This document shows positions 35,083-45,118 of a stretch of 64,000 bases of DNA, one piece after another. Location of the stretch: positions 220,385-284,384 of the forward strand of contig JBMNLV010000005.1 in NCBI GenBank assembly GCA_050953005.1, written 5' to 3'. A program made the translations under genes and the position numbers. Source of the DNA: UBA6115 sp050953005 (GTDB lineage: Bacteria; Bacillota; Clostridia; Christensenellales; Aristaeellaceae). Position 1 is the first letter of the stretch; each line of letters opens with the position of its first letter. Under the pieces are notes generated by a model. It saw only the letters and a program-made list of their open reading frames with translations, had not been told where the DNA came from and ran no database searches.

Positions 35083-35973
35083 TAACCAGTATGTATAAGG
35101 GAAACATGGTTTTTTTTAAAAACAGACGACGCAGTATGTTTCAAGAAACACTGTCGCGTCTTATGCGCAACCGAATGGCTATCGTGGGCTTCATCATGCT
35201 GGCCACTATTGTCATTCTCTGCCTGTGCGCACACCTCATCTGCCCTGAGGGCTTTGACAATCAGGATATTCCAAATAAGCTTCTTCGACCCTGGTGAGAA
35301 GGGATTTCTTTTAGGTACAGACAACTTGGGCCGCTCAATGGTTTCCAGGCTTTTGTACGGCGGACGGATGTCTCTACTGATTGGCGTTGTATCCACTGCC
35401 ATTGCTGCAATTATTGGTATCTTTCTGGGCGCCATTTCTGGTTATTATGGCGGAAAAATCGATAATATCATCATGCGTACACTGGATGTGTTCAGCGCTA
35501 TTCCCAGTCTGCTGTTGGCCATAGCCATTTCCGCTGCTATGGGTACCGGTGTACTTAACGCCATGCTGGCAATCGGCGTAGCAACCATGCCTGCTTTTGC
35601 TCGAATGGTTCGCGGCCCCATCCTGTCAGTTAAAGAGCAGGAGTATGTAGAAGCGGCACGTTCCATTGATGCATCAGATGCTCGTATCATATTTAAACAT
35701 GTGCTGCCGAACGTTTTGTCTCCCATCATTATTCAGATAACGATAAACATGGCGGGAGCTATTTTGGCAGCGGCTTCGCTAAGTTTCCTTGGCCTGGGCG
35801 TACAGGCGCCGGTTCCAGAATGGGGCGCGATGATCTCCGATGCGCGGCAATATGTACGCCAATATCCATACTTGGTGGCTTTGCCTGGCATTGCGATTGG
35901 TGCTGTCGTGCTTTCAATGAACTTATTTGGTGATGGATTACGTGACGCGCTTGATCCGCGCTTAAAGGATTAA
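35079..35973 (+). pseudogene. Dpp/Opp-type permease (DppC family) with one +1 frameshift
   Basis: The first frame (35079-35297) encodes RLMRNRMAIVGFIMLATIVIL and reads to NQDIPNKLLRP. The second frame takes over at GEKGFLLGTDNLGRSMVSRLLYGG and runs to GDGLRDALDPRLKD. The break is at CCC (35289-35291); with two C the frame is continuous and gives a 297-residue permease. It again looks like a one-base homopolymer gain, real or artefactual. Partner ATPases and binding protein downstream are intact, which favours a working transporter and hence an assembly error. Confidence 0.85.
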
Positions 35974-35982
35974 GGTGATTTT

Positions 35983-36951
35983 ATGAATCAAGAAGACAAT
36001 GTGATTCTCTCCATTCAGGATTTATCCGTTCACTACATCACTCGCGACATCGGTACGTGCAAAGCAGTCAATAATTTTTCTTTGAATATTCACAAGGGAG
36101 AAACCATTGGTCTTGTAGGTGAGACTGGCGCAGGCAAGACAACAGTCGCGTTAAGTATCCTTAGGCTTTTGCAGTCACCTCCAGGCAAAGTGATCAGTGG
36201 AAAAATTCTCTTCAACGGTCAGAATATCTACAGCCTGAAAGATGAAGAAATGCGAAGAATCCGTGGCGAAAACATCTCCATGATTTTTCAGGATCCCATG
36301 ACAGCATTAAACCCGATCGATTACGTTGGTGATCAAATCTCTGAGATGTTGTACCTTCATCATGACGTCAGTCGAGCCAAAGCCATGGAAATGGCGGGAG
36401 AGATGATGGAGGTGGTCGGCATCCCAAAAGAACGGTACAAAGAATACCCCCACCAGTTCTCAGGTGGCATGAAGCAACGTATTGTAATCGCCATGGCTCT
36501 GGCATGTTCGCCTCAATTGCTCCTGGCTGACGAGCCTACCACTGCGTTGGATGTAACCATCCAGGCACAGGTGCTGGACATGATGAATGATTTGAAGCGG
36601 GAAACAGGAACCTCGCTGCTTCTGATCACCCACGACTTGGGCATTGTAGCTGGCATGTGTGACCGTGTGGCTATCATGTATGGCGGAGAGATCGTGGAGC
36701 TTGGAGATGTGCGTCAGATTTACCATCATACGCTTCATCCTTATACCCGCGGTTTGTTTAATTCCCTGCCTAGCAAATCTATCGGCAAGCGACTAAAGCC
36801 AATACCCGGACTCATGCCAGACCCAGCTAACCTACCAGAAGGCTGCAAGTTCGCAGAGCGCTGTGAGGAATCCTGCGAACAGTGTACAAAAGACAATCCC
36901 CAGTTAGTAGAGGTTGTTTCCGGCCACTGGGTACGTTGTATCAAAGCATAA
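35983..36951 (+). CDS. Dpp/Opp-type ABC transporter ATPase (DppD family)
   Basis: The 322-residue cytoplasmic ATPase has Walker A GETGAGKTT near residue 45, FQDPMTALNP, signature FSGGM, Walker B LLADEPTTALD and H-loop LITHDLG. The C-terminal cysteine motif is GCKFAERCEESCEQC. It is closely similar in layout to the subunit at 10169 and belongs to the second ABC transporter of the window, which follows sugar-acid enzymes rather than peptidases. Carboxylated sugars or oligosaccharides are therefore likelier ligands than peptides. Confidence 0.9.
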   Translation: MNQEDNVILSIQDLSVHYITRDIGTCKAVNNFSLNIHKGETIGLVGETGAGKTTVALSILRLLQSPPGKVISGKILFNGQNIYSLKDEEMRRIRGENISMIFQDPMTALNPIDYVGDQISEMLYLHHDVSRAKAMEMAGEMMEVVGIPKERYKEYPHQFSGGMKQRIVIAMALACSPQLLLADEPTTALDVTIQAQVLDMMNDLKRETGTSLLLITHDLGIVAGMCDRVAIMYGGEIVELGDVRQIYHHTLHPYTRGLFNSLPSKSIGKRLKPIPGLMPDPANLPEGCKFAERCEESCEQCTKDNPQLVEVVSGHWVRCIKA

Positions 36952-36973
36952 GAGAAAATGGAGGCAGAAGCAA

Positions 36974-37933
36974 ATGAACAAATTCATTGAGGTAAAGAAC
37001 CTCCAGAAATACTTTGATGTTCCAGCCGGCAAGCTTCACGCAGTGGATCATTTGAATTTCTACATTGAGAAGGGCGAGACACTGGGCGTTGTGGGCGAAT
37101 CCGGCTGTGGCAAGTCAACGTTAGGACGAGTGTTGCTTCATCTGCTGGACAGTACCGGAGGACAAATCCTTTATCAAGGTGAGGATGTGACAAAGGTCAG
37201 GCGCAAACAGCTTAGCGCTTTGCGTAAAGAAATGCAGATTATGTTCCAAGACCCCTTCTCGTCATTGAACCCGAGGATGACAGTGTATCAAACCATTGCT
37301 GAGCCTATGCGAATCGCTGGTGGCTACAAGGACATCGATAATCGTGTATATGAAATGATGGATACTGTGGGCTTGGCACGTAGACTGGTCAATACCTATC
37401 CACATGAATTGGACGGAGGTCGCAGGCAGAGAATCGGTATTGCCCGTGCGCTGATACTACAGCCCAAATTTATCGTTTGCGATGAACCCGTGTCCGCGCT
37501 GGATGTTTCCATTCAGGCGCAAATCATTAACTTATTACTTGACATTCAAGTAAAGATGGGGCTAACTTACTTGTTTATCACTCATGATTTGATGGTGGTG
37601 CGATACATTTCCAACCGGATTATGGTCATGTATCTGGGGCAGATGGTTGAGCTGGCAAAGGCTGACGAGCTGTTTCAGCATCAGTTGCATCCCTATACTC
37701 AGGCACTTATTTCAGCAGTTCCCGTTCCTGATCCGGACATGCCTAGAAACCGGATTATGCTCAAGGGAGAGTTGACCTCACCTATTAATCCCGCTCCCGG
37801 TTGCCGTTTTGCTGCCCGCTGTCATTACTGTAAGGAAATTTGTATAAAGACCACTCCTCCACTGCGTGAAGTTCGTACCGATCATATGGTTGCATGCCAT
37901 TTTGCTGAACAGATTGAGAAAGCGGGAAACTAG
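36974..37933 (+). CDS. Dpp/Opp-type ABC transporter ATPase (DppF family)
   Basis: The start is the ATG at 36974 after GGAGG (36960-36964); the frame opens upstream inside the previous gene. The 319-residue ATPase has Walker A GESGCGKST, FQDPFSSLNP, Walker B FIVCDEPVSALD and C-terminal cysteines (CRFAARCHYCKEIC). As at 11182, the ABC signature is LDGGRRQR rather than LSGGQ-x-QR. It pairs with the DppD subunit upstream and closes the transporter set before the binding protein. Confidence 0.9.
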   Translation: MNKFIEVKNLQKYFDVPAGKLHAVDHLNFYIEKGETLGVVGESGCGKSTLGRVLLHLLDSTGGQILYQGEDVTKVRRKQLSALRKEMQIMFQDPFSSLNPRMTVYQTIAEPMRIAGGYKDIDNRVYEMMDTVGLARRLVNTYPHELDGGRRQRIGIARALILQPKFIVCDEPVSALDVSIQAQIINLLLDIQVKMGLTYLFITHDLMVVRYISNRIMVMYLGQMVELAKADELFQHQLHPYTQALISAVPVPDPDMPRNRIMLKGELTSPINPAPGCRFAARCHYCKEICIKTTPPLREVRTDHMVACHFAEQIEKAGN

Positions 37934-38025
37934 GAATCTTCATGAAAGCAGCCAAGATGCATTTTTTTACTTCGAATTTGCGAAAGGGGCGCTTTCATGG
38001 GAAATAATATTGGAGGGAACTAAAA

Positions 38026-39642
38026 ATGAAAAGGTTCGTCACTGTCCTTATTACACTCGTACTAATCCTTAGCACTTTTTTCACTTTTGTTCTTGCTGAA
38101 GGAAAACAGAGCCCACGCGTTATCAGTGGAACGGTCGCTCATCCGCCAGCTGAGGGAACCGTATCCTCTCGCGACACGCTGACAATGCGCCTTGCTGCTG
38201 ACCCTGGGACATTGGATCCCAACAACTCCAACTCCAACCAATGGGTAATTGCCTCCATGGTATACATGCCTCTGTTCGTACCGGTCGACCAAACAGGAAT
38301 TGGCGAATCCTTTGAATACATCGTCGCCCGCGGCTCTCTTGTAGAGGAATATGCATGGGATGAGGATTTCATGGGTCTGACATTCAAGCTCCGTCAAGGT
38401 GTAAAATTTACCAATGGAGAAGAAGTGAAGGCCAGTGATTTTATCTTCTCCGCCAAGCTACTGCTCACCACGACATCTACCTTTTATGCTATTGACTTTG
38501 AAAACATAAAAGCATTGGATGATTATACCATTCACATGCCCCTTGTCCAAAGAGATTCCGCATTGTTTAATAACCTCTGTATCTCACTGAAAGTAATCAG
38601 TGAAAAGGCATGGAATAAGTCCAGCGATCCTGCTTCCACCTTCTTTACCTCCAATGAATTGGTTTCCGCCGGTCCCTTCAAGATCGTGCAATGGCAGTCT
38701 GGCGATCATGTGCTGCTTGAACGCAATGATGATTATTATTTTGGCGCACCACTGCTCAAGTACATCCGTGTCCGTTTCATCTCGGAACAAGCTGTAGCTA
38801 TGATGGAACTTGAAACAGGTGGTATCGATGTATTGGACGAGCCTCTGTATCTGGACTATCAAAATGTTATCAATGGTACTTACGGAGAAGAGTTCACTAA
38901 CTGGATGAGCACCGGACAATTCTTAACCATGATTGGCTTCAACGGCTCCGGTATGTTCTCGGATTACCGTGTTCGCAAGGCTTTCTGCCTGGCGCTCGAC
39001 AAAGAAATGATTTTTCGCGGTTCCTATGATGGAAACGGCATGAACGCATATACCGTGTTCAGTACCAGTGCTGACTATGTGAAAAACTACAAGGATAACT
39101 GGCCTCTTAACCGAAACGTGGATGAAGCCAAAAAGCTGTTGGCTGAGGCTGGTTATGCAAAAGGCTTTGATTGCCGCGTAATCTACAACGGCCTCGGTGA
39201 GCAGGGTTTGGCACTTCAGGTTATGAAAAACCAACTATCCGACGTCGGTATTAACCTGATAATTCAGGCATATGATACCGCTACATACAAATCCATGATG
39301 TCCAACGAACTTGACACTTGGGATTGCTGGTGTCGCCGTTGGGGTGGACAAGGTATGTTCACCGCCACATTCCTGCGTTACATTGCAGATCAAAACATGC
39401 ACTTTGTTGATTACACCGAGAACGGTAAAGATCTTATTCAATTGGGCGAAGAGCTGGCTGTGGAAATGGATCCCGCCTTACTGGAGAGTAAGCTCGCTGA
39501 TTTTCAAGATCGTTTCTGGGATGAGTACTTGTTCTGGTATCCCATCCACATGCAGGTGTACACAGCCATCGTTCGCAGTGATTTGATGGGCGCAACCCGA
39601 GTAAATACACATTACGATTTCAGTCAGGCTTATTTCCAATAA
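38026..39642 (+). CDS. Extracellular solute-binding protein, SBP family 5
   Basis: The 538-residue protein starts at an ATG after GGAGGG. A signal peptide ends TFVLAEG and has no lipobox cysteine. The SBP_bac_5 core follows: AADPGTLDPNNSNSN near residue 62, LTFKLRQGVKFTNGEEV near 118, and VRKAFCLALDKEMIF near 320. It is the binding component of the second ABC transporter. A terminator follows at 39661, so it may be the last strongly expressed gene of the operon begun at 28887. Confidence 0.9.
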   Translation: MKRFVTVLITLVLILSTFFTFVLAEGKQSPRVISGTVAHPPAEGTVSSRDTLTMRLAADPGTLDPNNSNSNQWVIASMVYMPLFVPVDQTGIGESFEYIVARGSLVEEYAWDEDFMGLTFKLRQGVKFTNGEEVKASDFIFSAKLLLTTTSTFYAIDFENIKALDDYTIHMPLVQRDSALFNNLCISLKVISEKAWNKSSDPASTFFTSNELVSAGPFKIVQWQSGDHVLLERNDDYYFGAPLLKYIRVRFISEQAVAMMELETGGIDVLDEPLYLDYQNVINGTYGEEFTNWMSTGQFLTMIGFNGSGMFSDYRVRKAFCLALDKEMIFRGSYDGNGMNAYTVFSTSADYVKNYKDNWPLNRNVDEAKKLLAEAGYAKGFDCRVIYNGLGEQGLALQVMKNQLSDVGINLIIQAYDTATYKSMMSNELDTWDCWCRRWGGQGMFTATFLRYIADQNMHFVDYTENGKDLIQLGEELAVEMDPALLESKLADFQDRFWDEYLFWYPIHMQVYTAIVRSDLMGATRVNTHYDFSQAYFQ

Positions 39643-39660
39643 ACAATGTAAACTTGCTTC

Positions 39661-39692
39661 CGGGGCGTGGCAAATTCAACACGCCCCGTTTT
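39661..39692 (+). terminator. Rho-independent terminator after the binding-protein gene
   Basis: CGGGGCGTG (39661-39669) pairs with CACGCCCCG (39680-39688), followed by TTTT. It lies 19 bp after the stop of the binding protein and just before the ribosome binding site of the esterase gene, so the esterase is expressed by read-through or from an unseen promoter. Confidence 0.8.
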
Positions 39693-39714
39693 GCAAAATT
39701 AGGAGGAGAGATCA

Positions 39715-41247
39715 TTGGCTCTATTGCTTGCTAAAACAAAGTATGGCCTCGTAGAAGGGTTGCCATCTGACAATCAGTCAATTAGCGTTTTTAAGGGCAT
39801 TCCCTTTGCCAAACCACCCATAGGAAACCTGCGCTGGCAAGCTCCCAAGGAACCAGAGCCTTGGAACAACATACTCAAAGCGTATAACTACCAGCCAGTT
39901 CCCTATCAATACCGTCAAAAAAAGGGAACAACTACCCAGCTTGAGTTTTATCCCTGCGAATGGCCCAGAAGCGAAGACTGTTTATATCTGAACATTTGGA
40001 CACCGGCTGAGAGCGCCGGTGAGACGCTTCCCGTGGCTTTGTGGATATTCGGTGGTGGATTCCATCGTGGTTATTCCAATAAACAAGAAACAGACGGAGA
40101 CGGTTTTGCCCGCCGTGGTTGTATCTATGTAAGCTTTAACTACAGGCTGTCCGTATTTGGTTTCTTGGCTCACCCTGAGCTGACTAAAGAAGCGCCTTAC
40201 GGATCCTCAGGCAACTATGGCTTGCTGGATCAAATTGCCGCACTGAAGTGGGTGTATGAAAACATTTCCGCTTTTGGCGGCGACCCTGAACGCATTACCA
40301 TTTTCGGACAATCTGCCGGGGCCAAAAGCGTACAAAACTTGACGGTTTCTCCGTTATCCTCATCCTATGTGTCCGGTACCATCATCCAGTCTGGTGGCGG
40401 GCTTCATCCATTGAGCAGCATGCTGGTTCAGAACACAAGAGAGCACGAATGCCTTGGCGAAGCTTTTTTCAAGTATCTAGGTGTTTCCAGCCTCGCCCAG
40501 GCAAGGAAAATTGATGAGGCTACCATTTATGAAAAGCATATGGACTTTTTAAGGGACCGACCTGGGATGCATTTTGTTCCCCATGTGGATGGCTATGCGT
40601 TGCCACAAAGCCCGGGCAATATGCTCCGCTTTGGTAAGCACCCCGACATTCCCTGTATTATTGGCTATAATAAGGATGAGTCTTCGTTGATGCCAACACC
40701 TGTCAATGAGGCACTGCTGGAAGAAAAGGCATTTAACACCTACATTCTTCAACGCTTTGGTAAGCATGGCCCAGAAATGCTGGAAGCTCTGAATGCTAGG
40801 ACATATGAGGATCGAAAGGTATACTTGTCCCGAGGAAATCTGCTGGACATGATGGTTCCCGGAAGCAATGCCTATGCTCAGATGTATGCGGAAAAGCAAA
40901 AAAACCCAGTATATCTATATGTCTTCGCTCATACACCTCCGGGTGAGCCCAATGTAGGCGTATACCACTCGGCAGAAAAAATGTATATCCATGAGACCAT
41001 TAACCGCAACTGGCGTCCCATGAAGGTTGAGGATTACAAGCTTTCACTGGAAATGGCCGACTATTGGGCAAACTTTGTGAAAACCCACAATCCCAATGGA
41101 GATGGTCTTGCTAAATGGATGCCTTTTACTACAAACGATCCATCATATATGGAGATGAAGCCAAATTGTGAAATGCGCCAGTTGGAGGAAACCCCTTATA
41201 TGAAATGCTATCGGAAAATACTTTCTGCTGAGGATTTTGGCAAATAG
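39715..41247 (+). CDS. Type-B carboxylesterase
   Basis: The 510-residue alpha/beta hydrolase starts at TTG, chosen because AGGAGGAG lies 6 bases upstream and no ATG fits. Family marks are GIPFAKPPIGNLRWQAP near residue 30, the SEDCLYLNIW-type motif near 85, and oxyanion GGGFHRG near 118. The nucleophile is Ser in GQSAGA near 202, where Gln replaces the usual Glu of GESAGG. The acid is Glu in NKDESSL near 322 and the base His in GVYHSAEKMYI near 420. There is no signal peptide, so it is cytoplasmic. It may de-esterify the imported substrate of the preceding operon. It ends with normal family length. Confidence 0.85.
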   Translation: MALLLAKTKYGLVEGLPSDNQSISVFKGIPFAKPPIGNLRWQAPKEPEPWNNILKAYNYQPVPYQYRQKKGTTTQLEFYPCEWPRSEDCLYLNIWTPAESAGETLPVALWIFGGGFHRGYSNKQETDGDGFARRGCIYVSFNYRLSVFGFLAHPELTKEAPYGSSGNYGLLDQIAALKWVYENISAFGGDPERITIFGQSAGAKSVQNLTVSPLSSSYVSGTIIQSGGGLHPLSSMLVQNTREHECLGEAFFKYLGVSSLAQARKIDEATIYEKHMDFLRDRPGMHFVPHVDGYALPQSPGNMLRFGKHPDIPCIIGYNKDESSLMPTPVNEALLEEKAFNTYILQRFGKHGPEMLEALNARTYEDRKVYLSRGNLLDMMVPGSNAYAQMYAEKQKNPVYLYVFAHTPPGEPNVGVYHSAEKMYIHETINRNWRPMKVEDYKLSLEMADYWANFVKTHNPNGDGLAKWMPFTTNDPSYMEMKPNCEMRQLEETPYMKCYRKILSAEDFGK

Positions 41248-41405
41248 AACAATGTCATCGACTTCGTTCAAACTGTTAATCCAAGGTGGATATGAGAGTG
41301 TTCGTACTTTTATACCCATTGCGCAGGCGGGTATCGAGGCGGTTAAAACTTTTGTATGAAAACACAGATACTTAAGTTACCCACATTTGACACTCCTGCA
41401 ATCAC

Positions 41406-41435
41406 TTGACATAAAAACACACTGCCCAGTATAAT
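41406..41435 (+). promoter_or_regulatory. Promoter of the gntR gene
   Basis: TTGACA (41406-41411), 18-base spacer, TATAAT (41430-41435), about 50 bp before the gntR start. Bases 41248-41405 upstream hold nothing else I can support. Confidence 0.8.
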
Positions 41436-41443
41436 TTTGTTGG

Positions 41444-41454
41444 TTGTATTACAA
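41444..41454 (+). promoter_or_regulatory. Candidate GntR/FCD operator (autoregulatory)
   Basis: TTGTATTACAA, a palindrome apart from its centre that fits TNGTNNNACNA on both strands. It lies nine bases after the -10 box, at the expected transcription start of gntR, the classical position for autorepression. The reverse complement differs by one base from the site at 28813. Confidence 0.65.
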
Positions 41455-41483
41455 GTGTTGCAAGAAGAGAGCTTGATGTGTAG

Positions 41484-42227
41484 ATGAGTAGACAAAGTAA
41501 AAAAAAAGAGCGCGAGAGTGCAAGTGCTTCAGTGGCCAATGTGTTGCGAAACGCTATAGCTTCCAGCGAGTTTGGCCCGGGCGATAAGATTCCCTCAGAA
41601 ACGATATTGAGCAACCAGTTCAGAGTGAGTAGAGTAACAGTCAGAGCGGCAACGCATCTACTGAAGGGTGAAGACTTGCTTGAAAGTAGACAGGGAGGCG
41701 GTACCTATGTGCGGGATTCCTCTGCTGTTGCTTACTTGCAAGGCACTTTAAAAACCTTCAATGGACATCAACCTGACAGAATTGATATGTTTGAGTTTAG
41801 ACGTATCATGGAAATAGAAAGTGCCGGTTTGGCAGCGCTGAGAGCAAATGCTGAGATGGTGACACGCATGGATGAAACAACTAGGCGCATGCGAGAAGCT
41901 ACAGAGCCTGAGGAAATCGCGAAATGGGATCTCTCATTTCACCGCTTAGTTGCCGAAGCTACTGATAACATTTATATTCTCCAAGTCTTTGATTCTCTCA
42001 AGAATAATTATCTCACCATGTTGTCTCAGAATGTCCGTATTATGGGCAGCAACGGCGCACGTTTTCATGAGCTTATCTGTCGCGCCATTGAGATTCGGGA
42101 CGATGAGATGGCAAAAAGCTACATGCGCGAGCACTTGACAGACACGATTCGGAGTACCATGACCAAAATGCGTGAGCTGGCGATTAGCGAAACCAAATCA
42201 ATCATACAAATTGATTCTATGCCGTAA
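41484..42227 (+). CDS. GntR family regulator, FCD (FadR) subfamily
   Basis: The 247-residue protein has an N-terminal winged helix (VANVLRNAIASSEFGPGDKIPSE, SNQFRVSRVTVRAATHLL, RQGGGTYVRD) and a C-terminal all-helical FCD ligand-binding domain. Likely metal/ligand residues are in FEFRRIMEIE, DLSFHRLVAEATDN and RFHELICRAI. FCD members respond to small carboxylic or sugar acids such as gluconate, galactonate or lactate and usually repress. It has its own promoter with an operator-like site, and a matching site lies in the transketolase promoter 12.6 kb upstream. It is therefore the best candidate for local regulator of the sugar-acid genes. Confidence 0.88.
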   Translation: MSRQSKKKERESASASVANVLRNAIASSEFGPGDKIPSETILSNQFRVSRVTVRAATHLLKGEDLLESRQGGGTYVRDSSAVAYLQGTLKTFNGHQPDRIDMFEFRRIMEIESAGLAALRANAEMVTRMDETTRRMREATEPEEIAKWDLSFHRLVAEATDNIYILQVFDSLKNNYLTMLSQNVRIMGSNGARFHELICRAIEIRDDEMAKSYMREHLTDTIRSTMTKMRELAISETKSIIQIDSMP

Positions 42228-42302
42228 TAAGCTCCATGTGTTTGATGAGTAACCAAAGAACATTAATTGACAGATTTTTAGAAAGAAAGGAAGATAATTA
42301 GC

Positions 42303-43586
42303 ATGGAGACAATGAAAAGAGCGTATCAACTGCTCAAAGAGTGGAAAGGCAGTGATTATCGGTTTGGTAACGGCGTATTAGATGAGCTTGGTGAAATTAC
42401 AGCTAAGTACGGCAAGCGCGTTTTGCTGATTGCCAACAACACCTATCTGAAGCCTGTTACCGAACGGGCAGTTAAATCGTTGCGGAAAGCGCAGCTGGAG
42501 ATTGTTGGCGGTGGTCCGGTGCCGGATGCCAAGCCAAACGCGCCGCGCGAGGACGTATATCGCATAGAGTCCTATATCCTGCACTACAGGCCGGATTGTA
42601 TCGTTGCCCTTGGCGGCGGTTCAACGATTGATGCCTGCAAGGCATCCAATGTCCTGGCCACGCTGGGAGCGGATATCACTCCGGAGATTGATCCCTATTT
42701 TGGAACAGGGACGGTGAGTGAAGCGCTGAAAAAAAGCGGCAGGAAGCTTTTGCCCATGATCGCTGTGCAGACGTCCGCTTCCAGCGGCGCCCATCTGACA
42801 AAGTATTCCAACATCACGGATCCGGTTATCGGCCAGAAGAAACTTATCGTCGATCCGGCAATCGTTCCTACAGCATCAATATTTGATTATGAGACCACGC
42901 TCTCTATGCCGTTGAGCGTATCACTGGACGGCGCGCTGGATGCCATCGCGCATACTTTTGAGGTCTTCTGTGGCGCAAAACCGGAATACTATAAACTCGC
43001 GAGCGAGTTGGCGGAGACCGCGATCGAATTGGTAGTCAGTAACACTCCAAAGCTCCTTGAGAATCCGGAAGACATCGGAACCCGTGAGGCGCTTGGACTG
43101 GCAACTGACCTTGGCGGCTACGCCATCATGATTGGCGGAACCAGCGGCGCTCACCTGACAAGCTTCTCCCTTGTCGATCTGGTGGCCCACGGCACTGCCT
43201 GTGGTATCATGAATCCCTATTATGCCGTGTACTATGCGCCCGCGATCTCATCGCAGTTGAAAACAGTCGGCGCGGTGTTTGAGAAGTATGGATTTGCCAA
43301 GAACATTGATGGCCTTGAGGGAAGAGAGCTGGCGATCGAGGTAGCAAACGCTATGGTTCTGTTTGGCAAATCTGTTGGAGCGCCGACCAAACTATCCGAT
43401 CTGCCGGGTTTTTCAGAGGAACACGTGCATCGTATCCTGACGGCTGCCAAGGATCCCCAGCTGGAAATGAAACTTCAAAACATGCCGGTGCCCATGACGT
43501 CAGATGATGTGGACACCTACATGGCGCCAATTATCCACGCGGCCGTTACAGGGGAAATGGAGCAGATTCTGAACAAGGTACCGTGA
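42303..43586 (+). CDS. Iron-containing alcohol dehydrogenase (second)
   Basis: The 427-residue enzyme has the nucleotide motif ALGGGSTIDACKA near residue 100 and TSASSGAHLTKYS near 160. The metal site shows Asp and His in LDGALDAIAHTFE and two His in GAHLTSFSLVDLVAHGTACG. It starts after AAAGGAAG; a second ATG three codons later is possible. It is quite different from the Fe-ADH at 25706 (longer, other insertions). It follows gntR by 75 bp and precedes a LarA-like gene by 30 bp, suggesting an oxidation step on a 2-hydroxyacid or alcohol under GntR control. Confidence 0.85.
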   Translation: METMKRAYQLLKEWKGSDYRFGNGVLDELGEITAKYGKRVLLIANNTYLKPVTERAVKSLRKAQLEIVGGGPVPDAKPNAPREDVYRIESYILHYRPDCIVALGGGSTIDACKASNVLATLGADITPEIDPYFGTGTVSEALKKSGRKLLPMIAVQTSASSGAHLTKYSNITDPVIGQKKLIVDPAIVPTASIFDYETTLSMPLSVSLDGALDAIAHTFEVFCGAKPEYYKLASELAETAIELVVSNTPKLLENPEDIGTREALGLATDLGGYAIMIGGTSGAHLTSFSLVDLVAHGTACGIMNPYYAVYYAPAISSQLKTVGAVFEKYGFAKNIDGLEGRELAIEVANAMVLFGKSVGAPTKLSDLPGFSEEHVHRILTAAKDPQLEMKLQNMPVPMTSDDVDTYMAPIIHAAVTGEMEQILNKVP

Positions 43587-43616
43587 GCTCATCGAATAAA
43601 CCGCTTGGAGACGCAA

Positions 43617-44738
43617 ATGAAAGAAGTCAGGATTCCTTACGGTAGCGTCAGCCTTCCTTTTCTGTTCCGCGGTGACTCTTTAGAAGTGCTCGAGCCAACC
43701 CTGATGACCATCGCAGAGCCCCGGTCAGATGAAGAAGTGCTGATGGCCGCCCTTGAACATCCAATTGGCATGCCTGCGCTTGATCAACTGGCAAAGGACA
43801 AGAAGACAGCTGTCATCATCATCAGCGATCACACACGCCCTGTGCCCAGTCATATTATCACGCCTTTGATCCTTTCCAAGCTGCGGGAGGGCAACCCCGA
43901 TATAGCAATCACCATTCTTGTTGCGACCGGCTGCCATCGTGGGACAACTGAGGAAGAATTGATCAGCAAACTCGGATCAGGCCTGGTAAGGAAAGAAAGG
44001 ATCATTGTCCACGATTGCGACAGCCTGGATGACATGATTGACATCGGGGAGCTTCCTTCAGGGGCGCGGCTGCGCTTGAACAGGCGCGCCATAGAAACAG
44101 ATTTGCTTATAGCGGAAGGCTTTGTGGAACCACACTTCTTTGCCGGGTTCTCAGGCGGAAGAAAGAGCGTGCTGCCCGGGATTTGCGCAAGACAAACCGT
44201 GATGGAGAATCACAACGCGCAGTTTATTGCCGATGAGTTTGCAAGGGCAGGCGTGCTGAAAAACAATCCGCTGCACCGTGATATGGTACACGCAGCCAAA
44301 CTGGCGAAGCTGCAATATGTCGTCAATGTCATTCTGGGAAAAGACAAGAAGATCGTTGGCGCATTCGCGGGTGATCCGTTCGCGGCGCACGAGGCGGCGT
44401 GCGAAGAGCTGAAAAGCTCAAGCGCTATTTTCCCCGCGCACAAGGGAGATATCGTTGTCACCTCCAACGGCGGAGCGCCCCTTGATCAAAACATCTATCA
44501 AACCGTGAAAGGCATGTCGACAGCGGAAGCGGCAGCCAACGATGGAGCCATCATCGTCATGTGCGCTAAATGTGAAGACGGTATTGGCGGCGAGTCATTC
44601 TATCGCGCGATCAGGGACTGTGTCAGCCTTGATCATCTGGAAAGAGAGATCATGCGGACCCCTTCCGTAAGCGTAAAGAAACGGGAAATTTGCAAGAAGA
44701 AATCCGCCCGGAAACTTTGGTTATCAACGCCACTATGA
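43617..44738 (+). pseudogene. larA: LarA-like nickel-pincer racemase/epimerase, C-terminus replaced
   Basis: I start at the ATG at 43617 with GGAG six bases upstream. About 355 residues match the lactate racemase LarA family: SDHTRPVP near residue 72, ATGCHRGTTEEE near 104, EPHFFAGFSGGRKSVLPG near 170 with the Lys that binds the pincer cofactor, and SNGGAPLDQNIYQ near 285. LarA homologues racemise or epimerise 2-hydroxyacids using a nickel-pincer nucleotide. Normal members run to about 420 residues. Here the sequence breaks at about 44690 into CKKKSARKLWLSTPL, which is an out-of-frame reading of recombinase sequence. The C-terminal domain is lost to the mobile-element insertion, so activity is doubtful. 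Confidence 0.8.
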
Positions 44739-45118
44739 AGATGGTGATGGATGACAAAGCGATTGATGCCATCGTATCTAAGTTGATAGAGTTACAGAAT
44801 AGGGAATCCACAGAACTACCCTACTATGAAAGACAGCTTCGGGAAGCGAACATCGGTATCAATAATCTGCTTAACGCTATCCAGCAAGGCATCCTGACCT
44901 CATCCACCAAGCAAAGGCTGGAAGAGCTGAAAGCCATCGAAGAGGATATGGAAATCAAGATTGCCAGTGAGCAATAGCAAAAGCCTAAGATAAGTGAAGA
45001 GTTCATGCGGTTTTACCTGCATAAGTTCAGCATATTGGATGTCACTAAAAAGGAACACAGGAAAATGCTGGTGGACACCTTCATCAATGCCGTCTTCCTG
45101 TACGATGACAAAGTAATA

